Below, piece by piece: positions 43,595 through 55,670 of a DNA stretch of 64,000 nucleotides (position 1 is the first letter of the stretch; every line of letters begins with the position of its first letter). The DNA lies in NCBI GenBank assembly GCA_030998225.1, contig JAPYXD010000695.1, positions 353,001 through 417,000 on the forward strand, given 5' to 3'. A program made the translations under genes and the position numbers. The notes below the pieces were generated by a model. The model worked only from the letters and a program-made list of their open reading frames with translations. It searched no databases and had not been told where the DNA came from. Source of the stretch: Diplolepis rosae (lineage: Eukaryota > Arthropoda > Insecta > Hymenoptera > Diplolepididae).

Positions 43595-44796
43595 ATGTCA
43601 TAAACCGAACTAACCTCTCAAATAAAATTTTTATTATTAAATTGATTTTTATGTGTTTTATTTTTAAAAAACTTCCGGAAGCTCTTATTGGATCACCCCT
43701 TATAAACCGTGATTGAGTGTGAGGTTATGTGAATAATTCAACCCTCTTTAAGATCCAATTACTTTTTATCGTAAGTTTTTGGACTGTGAATTTCACGTGA
43801 TTGAATAAAACTATATAGTTTAATAACTTTGGAGGGATTTATCTTAATTTGATTTAGAGCTTTATGACTGGTATAATAACACATAATAACTGTACTACGA
43901 AAAACAAATTACCCTCCTCAGAAAACAAATACGAGACTCGAGGGAACATAACGTGTCCATTATGGCGAACGACTTACCATAAACCTGGTTGAGAAACGAG
44001 AAACTTTAATTACGCAAAGGTTTGTGCTTTGTCAGCAAGGACACTACTGGACAGACTGTGCCCTTTTATTATCCAAAAATCCTTTCCTACACTAATACAA
44101 GCTCAGCATCTGCCTTCAGGAAGGTAGAGTAATTTTTCACTAATTTGCATTTCAAATTATGAAAATTGAATTTTTAATAGGAAAAGCAGGTTTAACAAAT
44201 TGTAAAAAGTTTAGTGCTCTACAAAATTATAAATTAATATCTCTTGTAGCGAAATTTGATGTACCAGGTGAATATTAAAGCACGATAGTGTTCGATTTCT
44301 TTCGAAATCAATTTTTCAACTTCATGCAACAAGAACTCAATACTTAAAAAATCATTTTTTATAACACTTCATAAAAGATACGAAATTTAACAAAAAATCT
44401 GATAGTTTTAGCGCGTTTAGGATGTGCGATTCGGTTGTCCTACTTCGCGCTTACTTTTTTGTGTGATTTATTTAAATTTTTTAAATGTTATAACTGTTGT
44501 TTTCTTTCAAATTAAAAAATATCATGGGAATAATTTATGAAAGGTTTTGAATGCTATTAGAAACCAAAATTGAAAGTTATAATTTTTTAAGTAAGTAATT
44601 TTTCGAAAGTTTGGGGAAGCTCTAACTTTTTGAATTTTTATCAAATGTAACTAACAAAACTGACATTCCTTCTTTGAGATTTGGAAAATAAGCCTAACCC
44701 CATCCTGATTAGGCAGTTCATACAAAATTTATCGTTTCTACGGACACTGAGAACAAAATGCTATTGAATCGATAAAATTTCTGTTAAAATCATGCA
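43595..44796. other. No recognised feature
   Basis: 43920-44130 is GC-richer and includes AAACCTGGTTGAGAAACGAGAAAC, a faint match to the GGACC(T)GGTTGAGA end at 9611. No coding exon is supported. Confidence 0.3.
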
Positions 44797-45150
44797 CTCT
44801 AAACCTGAATCAGTGAAAATATATCAACTGATGAATCAGTGATCTGCTTTGATTTCACTGAGGAACCAGTGAACGCATCACGTGAACATAACTTTTGAAT
44901 TCGCGAATTCATAACTTTCATCTACACTTTACTGATTTATCGTCCCTTAAAAATAATAATAATTACGTAATTTCGTTTTAGTGTTGTTTAGCCTAAAATA
45001 AACGAGTTCATCGATCGTTATAATATATTGCTGATTTTATTACTCCCACCTGAAGCTTTCACTGATTCATCAGTCGAATTTCACTGATTCTCAGTGAAAG
45101 ACTTATAACTGCTGCCATCAGTGGCCGTTCACTGATTCAGATTTAGAGAG
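44797..45150. mobile_element. CTCTCTAAATC-family MITE, divergent copy 5
   Basis: The ends CTCTAAACCTGAATCAGTG and CTGATTCAGATTTAGAGAG are flanked by CA on the left and TG on the right. The inner arms repeat CACTGATTCATCAGT words. The centre (44900-45040) is unrelated to copies 1-4, so this is a subfamily or a filled copy. Confidence 0.75.
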
Positions 45151-45179
45151 TGTATATCATTGATTCAAATCAATATGCT

Positions 45180-45381
45180 ATAGAATAGGTAGCACATGTA
45201 TCAGTTCTTATAGCATATTTTTTTGAATCAATAAAATTTTTTTGTTATGCCAGCATCACATTTTGATATATCCATAAAATTTTGGTTACTTGAACAAAAT
45301 GTTTTCTTAGGTAAACAAAAAAAGTTTCATAGCATACATTTTTTCTCAGTGTAGATTCAAAACAATTTTTTTCTGAGTGTA
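45180..45381. repeat. Hairpin-element ends, CTCAGTG/CTGAGTG type
   Basis: TTTTTTCTCAGTG|TA at 45341-45355 and TTTTTTTCTGAGTG|TA at 45369-45382 are right ends of CACxxAGAAAA-type elements. ATGCTATAGAAT words at 45176 and 45325 are partly inverted. The left ends were not resolved. Confidence 0.4.
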
Positions 45382-46142
45382 GTGATCCACTACTGGTTTT
45401 ATTATTTACAGTATCAAAATATTAATAATGTATTTAAAATAATATGTTGGATGCAAATCTCTGAAAATTTTGATTTTTACAATAACAAACCTGTCACAAA
45501 AACGTTTCCCTGAAGCAAAATTAATATTGCAGAAAAGCGGAACCCCAATATAAATAGTATGTTTCTGCTAAAAGAAGATATGAAGTTTTGAAAATTCTAC
45601 GTAAAATATTTGTCCAGATCATAATTATAAACAATGTTTAAAATATATTGAAAGTGCCAAAGTGTAGACATTTAAACATTTGATAATATGAAAACTTAAA
45701 ACTGACAAAAAGTCCTGTCCATTGGGATTTTATGTAATACAATTCTGGTTTAATTAATGAGTAAATATAATTGGTAAATATTAAAAAAACGAATTAAAAT
45801 TCGAGACTGTAATGGCTGAGTGTGCATTGGAAAAACAACAGGAAGGTTAATAACATCGAGTATGATTTAAACATAACATTATTTACTGATATTATTCCTG
45901 CAGTTGGCTCATTGTAATCAAATAGCTTTGTTGTTGCCAACTCAGTTGGATCTTACATGAAGAAATAGTATCAAAATGTTTCTCAAATTATCTAGAAACA
46001 AAAATTGCTTTTATCTATTTAGATCGTTTCCATTAGGCTCTACCATTACTTAAAGCTTTGATTTTATTTTCACCAAAATCATTTAGAACAATAAAGTGCC
46101 TGCAAAAATCTCCATAAATATACATATCATTTAAGGTAGTTG

Positions 46143-46880
46143 ATCTATGAAAATTAGACTTTAGGCCAAAATAGATAATTTTGCTTTCAAGAATAGCATT
46201 ATTATTATTGAAGGGCTATTTTGGAAGAGAAAAGATTAATTTCCATTAAAAAAATTTGAAATACAGAAAAATAATTTTATTTAATCGAAAGACCTGGGCT
46301 CGATTCCCAGCGCAGTCGAAAGCGTTTTTTTTTCACATAAAGATTTTCAAACTCTTTAAATATTTTATTAATAAATTTTATTTTTGCCTCAACTTTTCTT
46401 CTTATCGCTTCTTACCAAATTTTAAAAAATTATGCGATTTTAATTAATTACAAATCACTTTTTCAAGAAAAAGATTCCCTATAACTTAACCATTTCCAAT
46501 TTTCGAAAATGAATAAATTATTATCAAATTCAGCAATTTGTTTATAAAAATTTCATTTTGGAAAATGTTTTTTTAATGGATTTAGCCATTAAAGAATTTA
46601 TTTTCAAAAATCAGAAACGGTGAAGTTGTGGGAAATCTTTTCTCTGAAAAAATGATTCATGATTTATTAAAATCGCATAATTTTTTAAAATTTGGTAAGT
46701 AGCGATAAGAAAAAAAGTTGGGTCAAAAATAAAATTTATTAATTAAATTTTTTTTTTGTCTTTCAAATTTTTTTCTTGCAAAATAATCTTTTCTCTTTCA
46801 AAACAACCCTTCAATAATAATATTGCAATTCTTGAAAGCAAAATTATCTATTTTCCCCTGAAGTCTAATTTTCGTGGATG
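46143..46880. mobile_element. Palindromic element with a SINE fragment in one arm
   Basis: The left arm (GAAAATTAGACTTTAGGCCAAAATAGATAATTTTGC...) is mirrored at 46670-46878 (...GCAAAATTATCTATTTTCCCCTGAAGTCTAATTTTC). Other shared words are TTCTTATCGCT(T/A)CTTACCAAAT and TGCGATTTTAAT. The left arm contains an additional tRNA-like segment at about 46295-46335 that the right arm lacks. Confidence 0.8.
46295..46335 (+). mobile_element. tRNA-derived SINE fragment
   Basis: AATCGAAAGACCTGGGCTCGATTCCCAGCGCAGTCGAAAGCG equals the 3' half of the SINE head at 58474-58510 (opposite strand). Only the anticodon 3' side, T-arm and acceptor are present. Confidence 0.75.
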
Positions 46881-47645
46881 AAAACTATTTAACTTGTATC
46901 TATTTTTTCGTTATTCATGTATTTTCTTCAGATAAGAAACATAATTATCGAATCGTGAATCCTCCAGTAGGAATATTTCATCACCTTGAGAATAAAGTAG
47001 TAGGATTTCTTGAGCTGGTATACGCAGATAAAAGGGATGGTAAACTACAAGACGATTTCGTTCCATTTTTTTTTTTTTTGAAATTCATCGTTGAAATAAT
47101 GCAGAAATAGTGAGATTCTGAGGGTGGCTGTTGGAGACCAATATGAAAAGATGGCAGAAGAGAATGGAATGGAAGCTAGAACGAAGAAGCAAGAGCACTG
47201 AAGAGAAGAAAATCTTGAAAGCTAAAGATACTAGGGTTGAGTAATTCGGGGAATGGGGACAAGGCGCGTAATATAAAGAGCAAATATTGCGAAATATATT
47301 AGTTCTGCAAACTGGCGGAGTAACGAAGTTTCCCGCATACGTCTAGGAAGTCTTAAACCCAATACCAGACGTCTGACTTTTCTGCGTAAACGGATCTTAC
47401 CATATTCAAAGAATCTCTGTGATATGTATATACGTATTTGTCGTACGAGTCGAGCTCACATAAAGCTTGTAAAGAGAATGAAACGTATCTTCGGATTTAC
47501 GATGTGAATTGGCTTACGTGACACTGTAAGAAACTATAGTAATGTCATTCCGTCATGTTATATTACTGTTTTATGGTAAAAACTTATACCTGAGAAACTC
47601 TATTTTAGAAATTCATAAAAGGGTTGAATTAATTACAAATATATA
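46881..47645. other. No recognised gene; GC-richer 47110-47560
   Basis: The 78-codon ORF at 46874 begins in the palindrome edge and is not recognised. The later part has purine-rich AAGAAGCAAGAGCACTGAAGAG and resembles low-copy sequence. Confidence 0.3.
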
Positions 47646-47689
47646 CTAGGGTGTTTAATATTGACGTGATAAAATGGACAAGAATTTAT

Positions 47690-48220
47690 TTTTTTGGCAA
47701 AAGTCGGTTTTATTTCTCCATGTAATTTCATTCTAGCTGAATACAACGAGTCCAACGATTTTTTAACTTTTCTATGCCTTCCGAATAATACGATTTGTCA
47801 AACACACCAAAATGCCCTTCTGTTTCCCATTCAACTTCTTCGTTCGACTCAAAACGCCTGCCACACAGCCATCTCTTGAGGTTTGGGAACAGATAATAGT
47901 CGCTGGGGGCCAGGTCTGGAGGATACGGTGGATGCGGAAGCGATTCGAAACCCAATTCATGCCTTTTGCCTATGCAATGTTCGATGTGTGAGATGGTGCA
48001 TTGTTATCATGAAAAAGGATTTTTTTCTTCTTCAAATATGGCCGTTTCTTCATGATTTCGTCAACCAATCGATCCAATAATGCAGCATAATATGCTCCAG
48101 TAATCGTCCTTCCTTTCATAAATCGACGCTAAAATTTAATTTAAAATAGACCAAATTTTGCTTTACTTTCGGGTAATTCAAAACAATATCATGGATTTTA
48201 TTGATCATTTCTAGTGTAGT
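47690..48220 (-). pseudogene. mariner 2 transposase remainder
   Basis: The frame has LEMINKIHDIVLNYPKVK, then a deletion junction QNLVYFKLNF, then GRTITGAYYAALLDRLVDE and ILFHDNNAPSH (usual HQDNAPSH; the second catalytic Asp is Asn), then a stop and frameshift. A last block follows: GFESLPHPPYPPDLAPSDYY...LFPNLKRWLCGRRF. The first catalytic Asp block is deleted. Confidence 0.82.
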
Positions 48221-48222
48221 GC

Positions 48223-50635
48223 ACGGTAAAAACAGTATAGTAGAGAAAACTATACAGAATTTTAGTTCAGCAAAATACCTGTCGTAACTATACGATATTG
48301 GTGTTGTAGCTAAACTGAATGCGTGACGCACCGAAATGCTTATTTTGCCATCGAATTATTATAATTTCGTTCGTGCAACGGTAGAAGTATAGCTGTTCGA
48401 CCTATACCGGTATATAGTGTCTCGACCCACGCGGTATAGGTGAGACAACTATACTGGTTTTTCGCACGACCTATACGCTCTGTGCGTGACTGCAGCGCCA
48501 TAGCATGAGTGAACTAAAGGAGGCTGTTCGAGAGCTTTTACAATGTATTATAATGGGGCTTAGTTATAAAAATGTTTATTATCAATAAAAAAAAAACAAA
48601 AAAAAACAATTTAATTCACTTTAAAATTCAATTGTTTTTCCTTGTGAAGTATTTGTGTGAAATCAGCAGTAAAAAGTAAGTATTATTTATAACAAAAATG
48701 ATATAGAAACCAGTAAATATAAGGTTAAGTTAATGAAAGATCAAAACAGACATCACACCGTGATGAAAAATTTCTGCAAACAGCGTTATTGAAGGCTGAA
48801 GAATATTATTTTAAAAATTATTTAAATGCTTTATATAAGGCTGTGATTGCCGAAGAACTCAATGATGAAAATAATACTGAAAATTTAGAAAACTGTGAAA
48901 GTTTAAGTAATAGTAAAGATGAAGAGATATGATTTAACCGAAGTTTTACTGGAACTGACATCAGCAATACTTTAAACAAATAATATAGCATTATGAAATA
49001 TGTAATTTTGTTGTTACCAGTTTAAATTATTAACAAAGTGTAGGATGGCCTTTTTGGTATTTTTTTATGTAAAAAAGGAAATTATAAGTCCATTTTCAAA
49101 TTCCATTGAAATTGAAGAAGTTTTATTAATTTCCTCAGTAAGTCAACGTTTCGAATGAAATTTCATTCCTTATCAAGACTTAGACAGTTCGTTGCGAGGA
49201 GTTAAGATTTTTAAAAGAGACGTCATATGATAATAAATTTTTTCGTTGAAAAATACAGATCAATAGAATGTAAAATTAGTTCTTCGTATTTTTATAACAT
49301 ATTCAGTATTGTAAAAATACATTTTAAATTATCAAAAATTGCCATGAGATTACAAAAATCTAATGAATAGTTTGTTGTGGTTATTATTTGATATTCATCG
49401 TTATTTTTAAAATTTGTAAACTTAACCTGCTAGAGGTGGAATTATAATTTCCTTTTTTACATCTAAAAAATATCAGAAAGGCCATCCTCCACTTTGTTAA
49501 TAATACAAATAATATAGCTTCTATGACTTTAAGTTTAGGTGTATGTTAAGTTAAATAAATATATTTAAACGATTGTTACACATACTTTATTCCAAAATAT
49601 TTTGTTAAAAGTCGAAGAATTTATGTTACAAAATTCATCAATATTATATCAAATACTAAATTATGATAAATTAGATGAATACATTTTACAATTATTACTT
49701 GTTACAGCTTAAAAAATATATACTGCAGCTACCCACTTATTCCTTTGATTTATTTTCCATTTAGACGTTGGAAATTTGTAAAATTTACACTCACTTTTCC
49801 TGCTTGTATTTTTACAATTCACAACAAAACAACTTCGGTGCTTCATTTTAGCTATATTTTTTAAATTAAAACCAAATTTAGATTTGCATGTGTATTTTGA
49901 TTGCTCGGAAATATAAAACAGCCTCCTTTAACGCCAAAATTATCCACTGCGTACGCTGGCGTCGATCTGACTCTCCCTACCATGACTTCGCACGGAGCGT
50001 ATACATTGCTTCGCATGTACGCGAACCTAACCTCGAAATGAGAAAGAAGTGTCATTTGTTCGAGGCGTTTTCTCGAAGCGCTTGTCGATTTGTTTCGAGC
50101 ATTTTTTCCTGTTTTGAAAAACCAATTTTGCGTATCGCGTATTGTTTTATCAGACGCGAAAATTCATAACAGCGATGAACGAATGGGTGAAGAAAAAATT
50201 GACTGATTGGGGATTAAGAAAACATATCGAAGCTTTCGAAGGTATTAGTGATCCTCCGATAATGTAGGCAGTGACAAAAATTTCAAACTCAACTAATTAA
50301 TTTGAAGTACTAACATAGTTACAATAATTTGACCATCATTTTTTCATTTCGTATTATTTATAATTAAAGCTCTGGATTACAGAACATGCGACAACTCTAT
50401 CGCATGCTTGTTATAACATGAATAATATTTTGGTTACGATCGCTATACATCGTATTGTCATATTAACGAGCTTGTAACCTTTGCGAAGCAATATGACGTT
50501 TAGGAATACCAGTATAGTTGTCTCACCTATACTCGTATAGTTCTGAGGACCATACCGTAGCATATGTCTGATAGCAATATTTTCTGGTTCTGAGGACCAA
50601 AATATAGTTCTCTCAGCTATACTGTTTTTTCAGTG
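48223..50635. mobile_element. 2.4-kb element inserted in mariner 2, TG duplication
   Basis: Ends CACGGTAAAAACAGTATAG and CTATACTGTTTTTTCAGTG, with TG on both flanks (48221-48222 and 50636-50637). The interrupted transposase frame defines the empty site. Sub-terminal inverted words GGTATAGGTGAGACAACTATACTGG (48450) and its inverse (50510) repeat inside. At 48505 a 27-codon ORF (MSELKEAVRELL) and at 48729-48932 an acidic open frame occur. No recognised transposase. Confidence 0.85.
48729..48932 (+). CDS. Small acidic open frame inside the 2.4-kb element
   Basis: Open from 48729 to a TGA at 48930-48932: SHRDEKFLQTALLKAEEYYF, then NYLNALYKAVIAEELNDEN and ENCESLSNSKDEEI. It has no in-frame ATG, so if real it is a last exon (AAACAG before ACATCAC could be an acceptor). 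The even amino-acid use and helical, acidic character look like coding sequence. Family unknown. Confidence 0.3.
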   Translation, partial: VNERSKQTSHRDEKFLQTALLKAEEYYFKNYLNALYKAVIAEELNDENNTENLENCESLSNSKDEEI

Positions 50636-50637
50636 TG

Positions 50638-50837
50638 ATTTCATTTGGACGACCTGGACTTGGTATGGTTTCTGTTCTCGTACGAGCGCAACGAAATTCG
50701 GTAAACCACTTTTGAACCATTCCATACGACAGAGCAGAGTCCGAATAATATTTATCGAGCGTGGCCTTGGTTTCTGATAAGGTTTCTTTACGCAAAAAGT
50801 AGTGATTAATCAACACGCAAAATTCACTTTTTTGCAT
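50638..50837 (-). pseudogene. mariner 2 transposase N-terminus
   Basis: The frame reads MQKSEFCVLINHYFLRKETL, then KYYSDSALSYGMVQKWFTEF and PSPGRPNEIT. This is the DNA-binding region of a common insect mariner. It stops at the TG target duplication of the inserted element. The next codons (TLEMINKIHD) are found at 48220 downward. Confidence 0.8.
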
Positions 50838-51139
50838 CTTTACAAAAAATTCGGAGGTTGGTTGCTTTCAGACACTGTAACTTGTAAAGTAATGAATGGA
50901 CTTTGTCAATAATGATAGCTGTTGGTTATTATTGGCAATCCCTCATAGAAATATCACGTCAATATCAAACACCCTAGTATATATTAAGAAGCATTAAATT
51001 TACCTTTTTTATATATAACACGAATTAATAAAATTGACTTGAGTTTCAGTATAAAATTCGTATTCTGGACTTGCATTGACCCTCAATTAATAATTGCAGA
51101 TATATGTTGATGTTGATAGTTTTTATAAAATTACAATAA

Positions 51140-51215
51140 ATGAACTCAAATGTATGCGAAGAACACGAGACCGAGCGAAAATCGCTCAAAGAGAATGTGC
51201 CCATTTATTTTCGTG
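51140..51215. repeat. Fragment of the GCGCGAAGCGCG family
   Basis: AAATGTATGCGAAGAACACGAGACCGAGCG and TCAAAGAGAATGTGCCC match the start and end of the 9075-9250 array, with the GC palindromes deleted down to CGAAAATCG. Confidence 0.6.
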
Positions 51216-52100
51216 TTATTTTGCTTTTATGAGAAAGCCAAAATGAAAAATTTAGATTAATATTCTTAGATTCCACTTTGAAAATGATATTGCTTCGTGT
51301 TTGGATTCTCGCCAAGAGAGGCTCGACAACTTAAGGACAATGACAAAAGGGCGTTTACATAAGCAAATTACAGAGTAAAGTGTTATATCAAGTCCTAGGC
51401 AAGTTAGATTATTGTCGGTACGCTAATCGAGTTGTTTGCTCGAGGCGAGGAGCTAAAGCAATCGACGTTAGCGCCATTCAGTGCGGCTTTTGTCAATGAA
51501 GAAACAAGCTCGTCAAACTTTGCTATTTACCCGAGTGCTGCTGGACTAACAACGTGCCAACAAGTTCTCACAATCCGTGAGATCAGAGGTTACTTGAAAA
51601 GGGTCTTGAAGGTTTTACGTGCCAGTTGTGTCGTTGCTGGCATTCTTGACTGTACTAGCCCAGCAGCGAGCAGTGTATTAAATTGAGTTTCGACTTGGAA
51701 GCACTTTGGTAATGGAGAAGTCAGTCAAGCCATGCAAGTTACACACGCCGACTTCGTAACGGGCTATTTAGTCCGGACTCGTTTAACTTTTAGTTCGCGA
51801 TGCCCGCTAACCTGCCACTGAGAGCAATGAAGAGCGCCTTATTCGAGCATTCAACCGGCGAAGCCTGAAATTTTCTTCCAAAGTTAGTCCCTCCTTTGTG
51901 CAGTGATCAAAGAATAATCAACGTCAGAAAACAGGAGATTGAGTCGATCGATGATAAAAAGCCAAGATTAGTTTCAATATTATTTTTTTCTGCTAAGTCA
52001 ATACTAATCCATCGAAGCTTTTTAGATTGCTGAAAAAATTCATATTGAGCTTTTTTCAAAAATTGATGGAAACGAGATTATTTGCAGTGTTGATTACATT
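51216..52100. other. No recognised gene; GC-richer island 51300-51930
   Basis: An 84-codon + strand ORF at 51432 has balanced composition but no recognised domain, signal peptide or splice support. This may be low-copy flanking sequence. Confidence 0.3.
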
Positions 52101-53220
52101 CACTCAGATAAAAGGTTCGGTTAAATTTACTTAAGCTAATCGGTTAAAAAATTTTCGGTTAAAATGACTAAACTTTAAGTTAATTTCACCAGAAAAATTG
52201 TTTACTTATGGTTTCAAAATTCTGGTTATATATATTCTGGTATTATTAATCCAGTTAATGTTACAGGAAAATATAGTAAAAGTAGTTTCAAGATACGCAG
52301 TTGGCAGCGTTACTGTCTGTACAATCTGTCGCCTTTTCGTTTTTCGCTATATATGTTGATACCGGTTTCCTGTTAGTTAAATTATGTTTTAGGCCGTTTG
52401 CAAAAAAACAGTTAAAAGAAAACAAGGTAGAGTCTAAAGAAATCTTAAAGATCTAGCGTCTTGTCTCGAATTATTTTTACAAAGTTTCAAAGAAATGGAG
52501 AATAAAGTGTACAAGGTGTTAAGTGAGTAGAAGTTAGATAATAGATAAATTCAAAGGTAAAGAAATTTGTAGATTATGGATTTATATATGTACGGATAGG
52601 AAGGTATAAATTGTATTACAATCATTGTAATTTTCGCAGACGAAGGTATCCACTGCACCCGATTACTGCCATAATGGGGCCAAGTAGGGGTATTTCTACA
52701 CGGAGTATTGAGCGTGAATTCTATTGATTTATATTAATTTATTTCATTATCTTATTGATCTCATTCCACCTCATGTCCTCATAGTTATATTAAAATGTAT
52801 TCAAATGTACATTTTGAATAATAATAATATAAAAAAAAAATAATTCAATAAATATATATTTTTTTCATTTTGGAAATCATAAATTTCACGTCTATAAATC
52901 ATTATTTATTATTAAGGTTATCTTAGCATACAACTGGGAACTTTTAATAAATTTTACTAGAAATATGGTAATATTGAATAGACTAAATTAGTTAAATTTA
53001 CCAGCATATAACCATGAATATAACGATAAATTTTTTACTAGAAAAATTACGATGATATCAACTAGACAATTTTATTACATTAACTGAAATAAAAGATCAA
53101 AACAACCGAAAAATTTTTAACATTTTTAAACGGAATTACTAGTACGGCCCTCCGTAACATTTTTTTCCGGTTAAAATAACCAGAATTCTGGTTGTTTTAA
53201 TTAGAGTTTTTTTCTGAGTG
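52101..53220. mobile_element. 1.12-kb element, CACTCAGAtAAAA ends, TT duplication
   Basis: The left end CACTCAGATAAAAGG and right end TTTTTTTCTGAGTG are inverted, and TT flanks both (52099-52100 and 53221-53222). The sub-terminal GGTTAAATTTACTTAA/GGTTAAAATAACCAG words repeat inverted. No ORF is recognised. The interior at 52290-52700 is probably a filler sequence. Confidence 0.65.
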
Positions 53221-53509
53221 TTCTATTCATACTCTCTAAAACTGAATGAGTTGATATTAACAGCAATTAGTAAAGATTCCACTCTAAATCATTCGAACTT
53301 GACTAGAAATGAGTAAAATTCTCTTATTAATTAGTTAAATGATAGAAAAAATTGGTAAATTTTTTCACTAGTTCAAAATATAAAGAGTATTTATTGTAAT
53401 AACAAATTTAAGTCAATATAACAGAATAGTTTTGTTGATCAGATTTTTAGGCATTACTAAAATTTGATTGTTATCACAGTTTAATTGTATCAAATAACCC
53501 ATATGGAAA

Positions 53510-53835
53510 TATTGGCAGTCTAGTCTGGTCCAGGTCTGAGGCTGGCTAGTTTTCCATGACAACAATATCTAAGTGTCAATCAGCCATAAAATTTGGGAAA
53601 ATTTCGAAAACTTGCATGAGTTTTAAAATGGCGGAAATAAAGTGAACGCTTGCCCAGTAGCCGACCAGCCGCTGGCCTGGGTTTGGCTAGCAACTCGTTA
53701 GTCCATCTGGACTTTGATCTGACACGAACGTTACAGTTCTATCCAGCCTCGGACATAAAAGCCAGGTTATCGCCAGGACTGGAATCTAAATAATCTAGTC
53801 TGGATCTGGCCAGCGCCATGCAATTTTCCTACTTG
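53510..53835. repeat. GC-palindrome repeat block 1
   Basis: Dense CTGGTCCAG, TGGCTAG, CCGCTGGCCTGGG, GCCAGGACTGG and GATCTGGCCAGCGCCA words within AT-rich DNA. The block boundaries are not sharp. It belongs to the field running to the window end. Confidence 0.6.
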
Positions 53836-54439
53836 GAAATCTATTTTGTTGAAAGCTTTAATCAATTTATCCAAATTATTTTGTTGTCTTTAAAAAATAC
53901 ATTATCAATTCAAATTTTCAAATTAATCTGGATTTCTTGGAATTTAGAATAACAACAAAAAATGTTAGCAAATAATTAAGAAATGTTATTAAAAATGATA
54001 AATCAAATATAAAATTCCAAAACATGGAAAAATACAGTCATATTTTATGAAAACATACCAGAAAGGACTGCATCTTCTGACAGTAACTCCTTACAACGTG
54101 CAAACCTCTCGAGCTTTCCTTACGTTGAAATATCTGACTAAACAGAGAAACAAAGAAACCTGCCTCGCCGAGTTTTCACAGTCGAGAGCACGTTGATCCA
54201 AATACACAAGAGTAACGGACAGATGAAGCAGTTCGAGCTCGAAAGACTGACAGAAAACTTTAGACATTCTCGAAAGCACTGAGCTTTCTTTAAAGACCAT
54301 ACGCTCAACACTCTACAAAATTCGAAACCGAAATCCATGGCTTGAATATTTTTATATTCTTGTTATAATATGAAGAATGAACGATTAAATGTATATTTAT
54401 ACGTTCTTTATAATGGAAAAATTTCTATTAATCCGTGCA
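53836..54439. other. No recognised gene
   Basis: AT-rich first half. At 54060-54350 two overlapping 66-69 codon - strand ORFs exist without recognised domains. Confidence 0.3.
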
Positions 54440-54830
54440 GAAATTTCTTCATCTAGTTGTGGACTAGAATAAATCGCCAAACCAAATCTGGGCCAGGCTA
54501 GGGTTGCTTAAAAATCTAAAAAATAGTGGTTTAATAATATCCGTGTAGAATTTTCGGGATGGCCTAGACTGGGCCCATTCATGGCGAGCTTCGCAATTTC
54601 ATGAAACGCCAAACCAGGCCTGGGTCAAGACTGGCGGCATGTTTGTCAACCACCCCAGGATAGGATCAAGCATGGTTCGGTCTTTCATAGCGAGCTAGCG
54701 CCAGGTCTGGCAATTCTTACGCAGGTTTGTTTGTCAAGGTAGACCCAGATATGGATTGGAGTTTTCTGCCAATCCAGAGCTAACCAGGCCTGGGCCTAGC
54801 CTGGGTTATGGTATCAATTTTACATTGAAA
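54440..54830. repeat. GC-palindrome repeat block 2
   Basis: Starts with TCCGTGCAGAAATTTC and continues with AAATCTGGGCCAGGC, GCCTAGACTGGGCCC, CCAGGCCTGGG and AGCGCCAGGTCTGGC. It is AT-rich between the words. Confidence 0.6.
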
Positions 54831-55066
54831 AGGATACTTAATGTAATTTGATTCCCGTGCTGATGTTTATTAACCTCGACCTGGACTGAAACACATTCTC
54901 GCCACTAACCTGGCCCAAGATATGTATTTCAATATATTGATATATCGATATATCCTCTATATTGAGGTTTTCGAATATTAATTTCTTAATCGAAAATGTA
55001 TATTAATTTCATTAAACCTAAATATAGACAAAATAAGAGGTCCAAAAGACTTTCTGTAAATAGAAA

Positions 55067-55670
55067 CTACAGATTTTTACCATCGCAAATGTGAGGCTCT
55101 CGAGAAAAAAAATTTGGACAGCTTCCGAAGTGACTTCCGAGCATTAATAACACTTTTTTCTCATGGAAGATTATTTTTGGACTATGCTGGGCTTTTATCG
55201 ATAAGAAAAATGCATTGTCGTCAATGCTGAGCACGATACTCGAAAGCGTCTGGTAGTTCGCCGCGGGCTGTGCGACAAAATCAAAAAAGCTTCGTAAGAG
55301 ACCCGAAGAAGATCTGGACGCGTGGTGGAAAAAACGGAAGCGGGTGAAGTGAACGATAATAAAAAGATAAAAGATAAAAGGAGACAGATGGACGTACACG
55401 TGGCGCCTAGTTGGGAAGTGTCGGTGGTGCAGGATGGCAGCGATATCCTGTCTGCAGAGGAAAAGGGAAAATAGTAACGCTTTTGCCCGAACTGACTTCT
55501 TCGGAAGAGAAAGGAGTAGGGGTGAAACTTGGCACGCGTATGGCATACGAGGAGCATCTTCCCGGGTGAAACGTACATCGAGTGATGCTCCTTTTCTGCC
55601 ATGCACAAAGAGGAGAATGCACAATTTGCTCTTCAAAAAACTCTACAAGTTTTATCTCAAGACAGGATAA
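55067..55670. other. GC-rich island without a recognised product
   Basis: The - strand has three overlapping ORFs (189, 137 and 101 codons) in different frames, and the + strand has a 78-codon ORF. The translations are rich in Ser, Phe and Leu with no recognisable domain. Simultaneous open frames suggest compositional bias more than coding. It could be a promoter or exon island of a gene outside the window. Confidence 0.25.

Larger units (their letters stand above)
47646..50977 (-). mobile_element. Second mariner, internally deleted and split by a 2.4-kb element
   Basis: The terminal repeats CTAGGGTGTTT(A/G)ATATTGAC and their inverse at 50950-50977 are flanked by TA (47644-47645 and 50978-50979). 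Transposase pieces on the - strand are 50638-50837 and 47690-48220. The copy is dead: it has an internal deletion, a frameshift and an altered catalytic block. Confidence 0.88.

Noticed and set aside
55067..55636. 189-codon ORF on the - strand
   Set aside because: Three long ORFs overlap in different frames on the same strand, plus one on the other. The translation is Ser/Phe/Leu-rich with no domain or splice support. Compositional bias of a GC-rich island is more likely.
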